From NCBI GenBank assembly GCA_017998555.1, contig JAGOCU010000097.1, positions 1 through 7,629 of the forward strand: a stretch of 7,629 nt of DNA, given 5' to 3'. The translations under genes and the position numbers were made by a program. The stretch comes from Thermoflexales bacterium (GTDB lineage: Bacteria; Chloroflexota; Anaerolineae; J036; Brachytrichaceae). Numbering within the stretch: the stretch's first letter is position 1; the number at the start of each line of letters is the position of its first letter. A model generated the notes under the pieces. That model saw only the letters and a program-made list of their open reading frames with translations. It had not been told where the DNA came from and did no database searches. Shown here piece by piece: positions 1 to 5,473 of the stretch.

Positions 1-368
1 GCAAAATCCTGACCCATCCACAAGCTGCTCATCCCAAACTGGCGCCGCATCTGGGCGATGAAATCATCGGCGCTGGTCGCGATCGTCGTCTGATCAAACG
101 GCAGGCTGACCACGGCGTCAATGCCCATCGTCCGCATCAACTCGGCTTTCTCGTCGGGCAGGGTGAGATACAGTGCCGGCGCGCGCCCAAAAACCACTTT
201 GGGGTGCGGGAAAAACGTGATGACCACGGAGGCCGCAGCGCGCGCCCGGGCGTCCTCGACAACCCCGGCAATCAACTGCTGATGTCCGACGTGCACGCCG
301 TCAAATGTGCCGACGGCGCACACGGAGACCGGGGCGGCGAAAGCCTCGAAGGATCGGACGTGTTCCAT
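1..368 (-). CDS. ribF: Bifunctional riboflavin kinase / FAD synthetase, N-terminal part (cut by window edge)
   Basis: RibF phosphorylates riboflavin to FMN and then adenylylates FMN to FAD in the cytoplasm. Only the first 122 codons are present; the rest lies beyond the left edge. The visible part is the N-terminal FAD synthetase (nucleotidyltransferase) domain. It has GTFDGVHVGH at residues 20-29, containing the HxGH nucleotide-binding signature (H26, H29), and TFFPHP at 51-56. Near the edge LWMGQDF matches the family's VGxxF region. The riboflavin kinase domain would be outside the window. The ATG at 368 was chosen because it places about 18 residues before the conserved strand, as is usual in RibF. 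No convincing Shine-Dalgarno precedes it, so translation may be coupled to truB, which stops 19 nt upstream. Location after truB is a widely seen arrangement and supports the call. The reading frame is intact throughout the visible part. Confidence 0.93.
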   Translation of the reverse strand, partial: MEHVRSFEAFAAPVSVCAVGTFDGVHVGHQQLIAGVVEDARARAAASVVITFFPHPKVVFGRAPALYLTLPDEKAELMRTMGIDAVVSLPFDQTTIATSADDFIAQMRRQFGMSSLWMGQDF

Positions 369-387
369 GGCGGCTGGGTGGCTGATG

Positions 388-1314
388 CTACCCCGCAGTG
401 GTGGGCGCGCCGGCAAAGACCTTGGTCGGGTGGAGTTTTCCGTCTGTGATCCGGGCGATGGCGATCAGGCGGCCCAGCGGATCGTAAACTCGCGCCAGTC
501 CTTCAGGCAGGCCGGCCGGGGCCGGCGGAAACTGACCCAGATTGACCCGCCGGGCAGTCTCACTGTCTGCATCAACCCGTGGGAAGCCAACAACCGCTTC
601 GTCCATCGGCCGCAGGATGCGGCCCCAATCTGGTCCCATGGCCTGCCAGGCTTCGAGGGTCGTGGCGCTCGCAATCCCAAACGGTCCGGCCTGGGTGCGC
701 CGCAGCGCCGCGAGCAGGCCGCCGCACCCGAGCGCATCGCCCAGATCGCGGGCCAGCCCGCGAATATACGTTCCGGCCGAGACCCGCGCCCGCAACTCGA
801 TCTCAACCGGCGCCGCGCCTGCGATCCAGGCGCCGTCAGCATCGACCAGCCTGCCCTCGTCCAACCACGTCAACTCATAGACGGTGACCGGCCGGGCAGG
901 CAGGTCCACCGTCTCTCCTTTGCGGGCCAGGGCATAGGCGCGCTGGCCGTCACGCTGGATGGCCGAGAACTGAGGCGGAACCTGCTGCAGGGGTCCGGTC
1001 AGGGCAATCAGCGCCTGACGCAGCGTGGAGGGGCTGAAATCGGGCGCGGAACCCTCGACGATTTCACCCTCGGCGTCATCGGTATTGCTGCGCGCGCCCA
1101 GGCGCACCCGAGCCTCATAGCCCTTCTCTTCGCCCAACAAATACTCGGACAATCGGGTGGCCTGGCCGATGCACAAGGTCAACACGCCAGTGGCCATCGG
1201 GTCAAGCGTACCGGCATGCCCAATCGCCCGCATCCGGGTGATGCGCCGGGCGCGCGCCACCACATCATGCGAACTCAGGCCAGCGGGCTTGTCGATGATG
1301 GCCAATCCGTCCAT
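388..1314 (-). CDS. truB: tRNA pseudouridine(55) synthase TruB
   Basis: TruB isomerises U55 in the T-loop of tRNAs to pseudouridine and also helps tRNA folding. The 308-residue product has the usual family length and motifs. The N-terminus is MDGLAIIDKPAGLSSHDVV. The catalytic motif GHAGTLDPMATGVL lies at residues 32-45 with the nucleophile Asp38; most homologues have GHTGTLDP, so Ala replaces the first Thr. KGYEARVRLGARSNTDD is at 64-80 with the active-site Tyr66, PPQFSAIQRDGQRAY at 113-127, and SAGTYIRGLARDLG at 179-192. The C-terminal stretch (about 245-300) resembles the family's small PUA-like tail. The ATG at 1314 is the only start that gives the canonical N-terminus. It lies 6 nt after the stop of the DHH gene and has no evident Shine-Dalgarno, which suggests translational coupling. 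The rbfA-DHH-truB-ribF context supports the call. Confidence 0.97.
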   Translation of the reverse strand: MDGLAIIDKPAGLSSHDVVARARRITRMRAIGHAGTLDPMATGVLTLCIGQATRLSEYLLGEEKGYEARVRLGARSNTDDAEGEIVEGSAPDFSPSTLRQALIALTGPLQQVPPQFSAIQRDGQRAYALARKGETVDLPARPVTVYELTWLDEGRLVDADGAWIAGAAPVEIELRARVSAGTYIRGLARDLGDALGCGGLLAALRRTQAGPFGIASATTLEAWQAMGPDWGRILRPMDEAVVGFPRVDADSETARRVNLGQFPPAPAGLPEGLARVYDPLGRLIAIARITDGKLHPTKVFAGAPTTAG

Positions 1315-1320
1315 GCGAGT

Positions 1321-2298
1321 CTAACGTTCGCGCACGACGCGCTTCAGACGGGGCAGGACGCGATTTACCGCGTCGCGCATGGGGCCGGGCAGGGTGCAGC
1401 CGGCCGCGGCCGGATGGCCGCCGCCGCCAAATTCCAGGGCAACCTGCGACACATCATATCCAGGCTGGCCGCGGAAACCGATCTCGATTGCGCCATCCGG
1501 GTTCTCGACAAACACGACGGCGATCCGGGCCTCTTGCGCGGCCGCGAGCATGCTCACCAGGCCGGCATCCCCGCGCTGCTCCCGGAATTCCATTTCCGCG
1601 CGGAGTTTCTTGGGCACGCTCGCCCACACCACTTCGTCCTCAAGTTTGGCCCGCAACACGCCCGCGGCCATGAACTTGATCGACTCAAACGGTTTGCTGA
1701 CCAGGCTGCGCTGGGTGATCTCGATCAGGTTTGCCCCGGCCCGCATCAGCGTTGTGGCGGCTGCCATCGTGTCGGCCGACGTGTTCGACGTGCGGAACGC
1801 CAGTGTGTCGGTGATCAGACCCGTCAGCAGCGCGGTTGCCACTTCCGAGGTCAGACGCAGGCCCATCCGCTGAATGAGTTTGAGGATGATTTCGGCTGAC
1901 GAGGAGGTGGCCGGTTCCACCACGTTGACCACGCCAAATTCGGTGTTGGTGATGTGATGGTCGAAGACCAGCATCGGAACCCGCGCGTGCTGCGCGGGCA
2001 TATAGACCGATCCCAGGCGCTGCAAGTCGCTGGCGTCGATGGCGACGAGCAAGTCATAGACGCCCTCGCCCTCCTTCCGCACATCGTTGATGCCCGAGAT
2101 GTAGTTGTTGCGCGAGTTTGGCGCGTCCTGGCAGGCGGGCGTGACCGTTTTGCCGAGCTGGCGCATCGCCAGGGTGAAGCCCATGACGCTGCCGATGGCG
2201 TCGCCATCGGGGTTGACATGGGTGATTGCCAGGATGCGTTGGGCGCGGCGCAGCAACCCCTCCGCTTCCGACCAGGCCTCGGCCAATTTCGCCGTCAT
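1321..2298 (-). CDS. nrnA: DHH/DHHA1-family phosphoesterase, NrnA-like (oligoribonuclease / pAp phosphatase)
   Basis: The 325-residue protein belongs to the DHH superfamily of metal-dependent phosphoesterases. Members at this place in the operon are usually NrnA-like, hydrolysing 2-5 nt RNA fragments and 3'-phosphoadenosine 5'-phosphate. The motifs are in order: THVNPDGDAIGS at residues 26-37 (His27, Asp31, Asp33), AIDASD at 86-91, the signature DHH at 113-115 (FDHHITN), TGLITDTLAFR at 159-169 with Asp164, and the substrate-binding GGGGHPAAAG at 291-300 in the C-terminal DHHA1 domain. The ATG at 2298 is preferred over an in-frame start at 2433, which would run inside rbfA and add 45 atypical residues. 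The 2298 start also has a GGAG seven nt upstream. It begins 4 nt after the rbfA stop. The family is certain; the exact substrate (nano-RNA, pAp or c-di-AMP/pApA) cannot be read from the sequence. No CBS, PAS or GGDEF domain is attached, so it is not a GdpP-type protein. Confidence 0.93.
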   Translation of the reverse strand: MTAKLAEAWSEAEGLLRRAQRILAITHVNPDGDAIGSVMGFTLAMRQLGKTVTPACQDAPNSRNNYISGINDVRKEGEGVYDLLVAIDASDLQRLGSVYMPAQHARVPMLVFDHHITNTEFGVVNVVEPATSSSAEIILKLIQRMGLRLTSEVATALLTGLITDTLAFRTSNTSADTMAAATTLMRAGANLIEITQRSLVSKPFESIKFMAAGVLRAKLEDEVVWASVPKKLRAEMEFREQRGDAGLVSMLAAAQEARIAVVFVENPDGAIEIGFRGQPGYDVSQVALEFGGGGHPAAAGCTLPGPMRDAVNRVLPRLKRVVRER

Positions 2299-2302
2299 CT
2301 CG

Positions 2303-2665
2303 TTACTCCGGTTTCTTTGCGTCCTGTTCACGCACGATGTCGAGCAGGTGGGCCATCCGTTCACCGCGCTCGAGCGATTCATCGTGGATGAAAGTAAGCT
2401 CGGGTGTGCGCTTGGTGCGCAGCGTCTGTCCAAGCTCGTGGCGCAGAAATCCCGAAGCGCTGTCTAGCCCGCGCTGGGCCAGGGCTTTCGCTTCGTCGTC
2501 GCCGATCAGGCTGTAGTAGACCCGGGCATAGCGCGTGTCGGCCGTCACCTCGACGTCGGTCACGGTGATGCCCGCGATCCGGGGATCGTTTACCCGGCTC
2601 TCGAGCAGCACCGTGAGGCGAGCCCGAACGAGTTCGCTGATGCGGCCTTCGTATTTCTTGCTCAT
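2303..2665 (-). CDS. rbfA: 30S ribosome-binding factor RbfA
   Basis: RbfA binds the immature 30S subunit and assists late maturation of the 5' end of 16S rRNA. The 120-residue product is of usual length and forms a single type II KH-like domain. It starts MSKKYEGRISELVRARLTVL, with NDPRI at residues 26-30 followed by the first strand AGITVTDVEV (31-40). The motif ASGFLRHELG at 70-79 contains the interrupted AxG helix kink (Ala70-Gly72) typical of RbfA. TPELTFIHDESLERGERM at 87-104 is the conserved C-terminal signature. The ATG at 2665 has GAGG at 2674-2677, 8 nt upstream. The gene follows infB, as in most bacteria, but is separated from it by a 94-nt gap holding a long palindrome, so rbfA may be expressed at a different level from infB. 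Its stop is 4 nt before the DHH gene start. Confidence 0.97.
   Translation of the reverse strand: MSKKYEGRISELVRARLTVLLESRVNDPRIAGITVTDVEVTADTRYARVYYSLIGDDEAKALAQRGLDSASGFLRHELGQTLRTKRTPELTFIHDESLERGERMAHLLDIVREQDAKKPE
2306..2309 (-). promoter_or_regulatory. Ribosome binding site of the DHH gene
   Basis: GGAG lies 7 nt before the ATG at 2298 and partly inside the last codons of rbfA. It decides the start of the DHH gene in favour of 2298 over the longer in-frame start at 2433. Confidence 0.7.
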
Positions 2666-2689
2666 CGTTTTCGCCTCAAATGCCGGTCG

Positions 2690-2750
2690 CCATATTTCTG
2701 AGTCGACAGCCCCTCGGCTTCGCCGGGGGGCTGTCGACTCAGAAATATGG
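2690..2750. repeat. 61-bp near-perfect palindrome between infB and rbfA
   Basis: Arms 2690-2718 and 2722-2750 are inverted copies of each other, 29 nt each, separated by only TTC. All positions pair by Watson-Crick except 2714/2726, a T-G pair that would be a G-U wobble in plus-strand RNA but an A-C mismatch in the minus-strand operon transcript. The outer third of each arm is AT-rich and the inner part GC-rich, with GTCGAC in each arm. The element ends 9 nt after the infB stop codon. No U-run follows it on the minus strand, so it is not a standard intrinsic terminator. In the mRNA it would fold into a long stable hairpin that could block 3' exonucleases, be cut by RNase III, or partly stop polymerase. 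The near-perfect symmetry suggests a REP- or MITE-like dispersed element, but no second copy occurs in this window, so that remains inference. Confidence 0.9.
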
Positions 2751-2759
2751 GCAATCCTT

Positions 2760-4949
2760 CTAGCGCGCTTCGGTCTCTTCGACCACGAACTCGATCACGT
2801 CGCCGGGTTTGCACTCGAAGTCCTCGACCATGATCCCGCATTCGAGCCCGGCCCGCACCTCGCGCACATCCTCGGTCAGGCGCTTGAGCGAGCCGACCGG
2901 GCCGGTGTGAATGGCCACGCCCGCCCGCATCACGCGCGCGCGCGCGTTGCGCTGCGCGACGCCGCTTCGAACGATCGATCCGGCAATAAAGCCGACCTTG
3001 GGAATCTTGAAGAGCTGCTTCACTTCGGCCGTGCCGACGATCTTCTCGACCACCTTGGGCGCGAGCATGCCCTTCAGGGCCAGTTCGATGTCCTCGATCA
3101 GCTTGTAGATGATGTTGTAAAAGCGCACATCCACGCCGTTGGCTTCGGCTTTGCGCTTGGCGGCGCTGTCCATGGTCGTCTCGAAGCCCAGGATGACGGC
3201 GCCCGAGGCGATGGCCAGATCCACATCGGTCTCCGTAACGGCGCCAGTCGAGGCCTGGATGATGTCGAGCCGAACCTCGCCTTCACCGGCGTCGACCTTA
3301 TTCAGCATCTCGACAATCGGCGGGAGCGAGCCCTGGTTGTCGGCCTTGACGATGAGATACAGCTTCTTGGACTTGCCTTCCTTCGCCCGGGCGAAGTACT
3401 GATCGAGCGTCGTTGCGCGCGACGGTCCCCGGGTTGTGGTCTTGTCGGCGAGCATGCGTTGCGCTGAAAGCGCGCGCGCGGAGCGATCATCGTCCACAAC
3501 TTCGAAGATGTCGCCGGCCGCCGGTACTTCCGACAGGCCGGTGATGCTGACCGGCGTCGAGGGCAGGGCCTTCTTGATCCGATGCCCGCGGAAGTCGAAC
3601 ATGGCGCGAATGCGGCCGTGGACTTTGCCCGCCACAAAGGCGTCGCCAAGGTTGAGGGTCCCGTTTTGAATTAGCACCGTTGCGCGCGCGCCCTGCTGCT
3701 TGTCGAGCGAGGACTCGATTACGGTCCCGACCGCGGCGCGGTCGGCAATCGCCTTGATCGTGGTCAACGACTCCGACGTCAACAGGATGGCCTCGAGCAG
3801 GTCGGCGATGCCAGTCTTGAGCTTGGCCGAGACCGGCACGACCATGGTGTCGCCACCCCAGTCGTCGGGCGTCAGGCCCGATTCCATCAGCTCCTTTTTT
3901 ACGAGTTCAGGATTGGCATTCGGCCGGTCGACTTTGTTCAGGGCAACGATGATGGGCACCTGCGCCGCGCGAGCATGCGCGATGGCCTCCTTGGTCTGGG
4001 GCATCACGCCGTCGTCGGCTGCGACGACGATGACGGCCACATCGGTTGTCTGGGCGCCGCGGGCGCGCATGGCCGTGAAGGCCTCGTGGCCCGGCGTGTC
4101 GAGAAAGGTGATCCTGCGGCCTTCATGCTCGACCTGGTAGGCGCCAATGTGCTGGGTGATGCCGCCTGCCTCGCCGCCCGCAACATCCGCGCTGCGAATA
4201 GCGTCGAGCAGCGACGTCTTGCCGTGGTCGACATGGCCCATGATGGTGACCACGGGCGGCCGGGCGTCCTTCATCAGATCGCCTTCCTTCTGCAACATAC
4301 GCAGCCGGAGCGTCGACGGGCGCGCGGGCGTGGGCTTGCCCGTCGCAGGGTCGACAGCCGCCGAGGCGGCGCCGAGCTCTTCCACGATCGAATGGACGAT
4401 GATCTCTTTCTGCTTCGCGGTGAAGCCAAACGCGTCGACGACGATGGCGGCGGAGTCGAAGTCAAGTTGCTGGTTGATCGTCGCCATGACGCCGTTGTTC
4501 ATCAATTCGCGAATGATGTTGACGGGCGAGGCATTGATCATCAGCCCCAGTTCGCGCACGGTGATCGAATCCGGCAGCTCTATTTCGCGCTTCTCGCGCG
4601 GCGCTGGCTGCGGGTATCGACCATCGCGGCTGCGCTCTCTTGGCGGAGGACCGCTGCGCGCGCCGCCGCTTGTGCGCGGGGCAGGCCGCGAACCGCCCAG
4701 CACGCGACCCGTCGGGGAGCGCGGGGCTGCGCCGGAGCCGGCGGGACCCGGGCCGCGCGGCGGGCCACTGGGGCCCGGACCGGGCGCGGGACGCGCGGGT
4801 CCGGTTGATGGCGGCGCAATAGGGGCGCTCGCCGGTCGCGCCGGCACGCCAGACTGTGGCGTGGCAGGCCCGGAACCGGGCCGGGCCGGGCCGCTATTCG
4901 CGGGCGGCCCGCCGGCGGCGGGCTTGGGCGGATTTGTAGTTGTTGCCAT
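2760..4949 (-). CDS. infB: Translation initiation factor IF-2
   Basis: IF-2 is the GTPase that binds formyl-methionyl initiator tRNA on the 30S subunit and drives subunit joining. The product is 729 residues. Residues 1 to about 120 are a low-complexity, disordered Pro/Gly/Ala/Arg segment. An IF2-N domain lies at about 122-175 (ELPDSITVRELGLMINASP). The G domain starts near 232, with G1 GHVDHGKT (238-245), G2 GGITQHIGAY (262-271), G3 DTPGHEAF (284-291), G4 NKVD (338-341) and G5 SAK (374-376). Domain II follows (about 405-490), then domain III with VKADNQGSL (534-542) and ASTGAVTETDVDLA (566-579), and the C-terminal tRNA-binding domain (about 636-729) ending in GLECGIMVEDFECKPGD. The ATG at 4949 is chosen because a perfect GGAGGT sits 7 nt upstream; an in-frame ATG at 4964 overlaps that site. 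An intrinsic terminator separates it from ylxR. No frameshift or missing key residue is seen. Confidence 0.98.
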   Translation of the reverse strand: MATTTNPPKPAAGGPPANSGPARPGSGPATPQSGVPARPASAPIAPPSTGPARPAPGPGPSGPPRGPGPAGSGAAPRSPTGRVLGGSRPAPRTSGGARSGPPPRERSRDGRYPQPAPREKREIELPDSITVRELGLMINASPVNIIRELMNNGVMATINQQLDFDSAAIVVDAFGFTAKQKEIIVHSIVEELGAASAAVDPATGKPTPARPSTLRLRMLQKEGDLMKDARPPVVTIMGHVDHGKTSLLDAIRSADVAGGEAGGITQHIGAYQVEHEGRRITFLDTPGHEAFTAMRARGAQTTDVAVIVVAADDGVMPQTKEAIAHARAAQVPIIVALNKVDRPNANPELVKKELMESGLTPDDWGGDTMVVPVSAKLKTGIADLLEAILLTSESLTTIKAIADRAAVGTVIESSLDKQQGARATVLIQNGTLNLGDAFVAGKVHGRIRAMFDFRGHRIKKALPSTPVSITGLSEVPAAGDIFEVVDDDRSARALSAQRMLADKTTTRGPSRATTLDQYFARAKEGKSKKLYLIVKADNQGSLPPIVEMLNKVDAGEGEVRLDIIQASTGAVTETDVDLAIASGAVILGFETTMDSAAKRKAEANGVDVRFYNIIYKLIEDIELALKGMLAPKVVEKIVGTAEVKQLFKIPKVGFIAGSIVRSGVAQRNARARVMRAGVAIHTGPVGSLKRLTEDVREVRAGLECGIMVEDFECKPGDVIEFVVEETEAR

Positions 4950-4956
4950 AGACTCG

Positions 4957-4962
4957 ACCTCC
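4957..4962 (-). promoter_or_regulatory. infB: Strong Shine-Dalgarno of infB
   Basis: The minus strand reads GGAGGT here, 7 nt before the ATG at 4949. It is the strongest ribosome binding site seen in the window. It fixes the infB start, since the alternative ATG at 4964 overlaps it and would have none of its own. Confidence 0.9.
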
Positions 4963-4993
4963 ATACTGCCCGGCCACTGCTCGCGCCGCGGAT

Positions 4994-5082
4994 CGGACAA
5001 AAAAAACAACGCAGGCTTTTGTCAGCCTGCGTTGCCGTCTTGTCCGGGCGCGCCCAGAGCGGGCGTGCCAGCGACTCCGGAC
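4994..5082 (-). other. infB leader with competing base-pairing segments around the terminator
   Basis: The segment at 5040-5047 can pair in two exclusive ways in minus-strand RNA. With 5077-5082 it forms a 6-bp helix (GUCCGG with CCGGAC) enclosing a small hairpin of 5051-5055 with 5061-5065. With 4994-5000 it forms a 7-bp helix (CGGACAA with UUGUCCG) that encloses the terminator hairpin and takes up two U residues of its tail. The pairings are read directly. That they form a switch is inference, since short GC-rich helices occur by chance. Confidence 0.35.
4999..5034 (-). terminator. Intrinsic terminator between ylxR and infB, pointing along the operon
   Basis: On the minus strand an 11-bp perfect stem (CAACGCAGGCT with AGCCTGCGTTG, positions 5024-5034 and 5007-5017) with a 6-nt loop is followed directly by eight T residues (4999-5006). 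This is a classic Rho-independent terminator for minus-strand transcripts. It lies inside the operon, 115 nt after the ylxR stop and 49 nt before the infB start. It should stop a share of nusA-ylxR transcripts before infB, or act as an attenuator that is relieved under some conditions. I see no convincing promoter between it and infB that would supply infB separately. Confidence 0.9.
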
Positions 5083-5149
5083 TAGCGATGCATGTTCATC
5101 GGAAACCCGGCGCGAGGATGACGGAAACGACGTTGCGCTGACACAGCTG

Positions 5150-5437
5150 TTAGAACTGACTGAAGTATGTCCGAATTGCGTCGATATCCTCGGGCGGTAT
5201 CGGGGCGCCGAACTCGGCCTCAAACGCTTTGCGTTTGAACGCTCGCTCGGCGGCGGCGCTGCTCTTGCTCAGATACGCGCCACGGCTCCCCGGCACTTTG
5301 CCGGTCGGGTCGACCACAATGTGACCATCCTCTCTTCGGACCACGCGAATCATGTCGCGCTTGGCCTGTTTCTCTCCAGTGCCGATGCAGGTTCGCATCG
5401 GCACATGTTTCTGTCTTGTTGCTTGATTCCTTGCCAT
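5150..5437 (-). CDS. ylxR: YlxR (DUF448) family RNA-binding protein
   Basis: YlxR is a small basic protein, structurally an RNA-binding fold, found next to nusA and infB in many bacteria; its exact role is not settled. The 95-residue product has the family marks HVPMRTCIG (residues 11-19), KRDMIRVVRREDGHIVVDPTGK (26-47) and RGAYL (52-56). Two details differ from the usual pattern. The GRGAY signature reads GSRGAY, an extra Ser between Gly50 and Arg52. Of the cysteines found in many homologues (RTCxxC and YLCxxxxC) only Cys17 remains. Cysteine-free members of the family exist, so this need not impair function. The ATG at 5437 is preferred; a GTG at 5473, directly after the nusA stop, would add 12 atypical residues. 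The upstream GGGAG is 14 nt away, longer than ideal, so coupling to nusA is likely. The L7Ae-like ylxQ gene that often follows is absent. Confidence 0.92.
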   Translation of the reverse strand: MARNQATRQKHVPMRTCIGTGEKQAKRDMIRVVRREDGHIVVDPTGKVPGSRGAYLSKSSAAAERAFKRKAFEAEFGAPIPPEDIDAIRTYFSQF

Positions 5438-5473
5438 GGCCGGCAGGTTGCTCCCACTCACGTGAAGCGTCAC

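Noticed and set aside
307..1899. Plus-strand open frame of 530 codons opposite truB and the DHH gene
   Set aside because: It spans two unrelated, well-recognised minus-strand genes and their gap, has no recognisable domain and is Arg/Gly/Ala-rich as expected for an antisense shadow in GC-rich DNA.
2690..2750. Palindrome as an intrinsic terminator of infB
   Set aside because: The sequence after the hairpin on the minus strand is GGCGACCGG with no T-run, so the standard terminator model does not fit.
2535..3467. Plus-strand open frame of 310 codons opposite the end of infB and the start of rbfA
   Set aside because: It runs through the palindrome and antisense to infB, has no family features, and is explained by GC-rich codon bias on the other strand.
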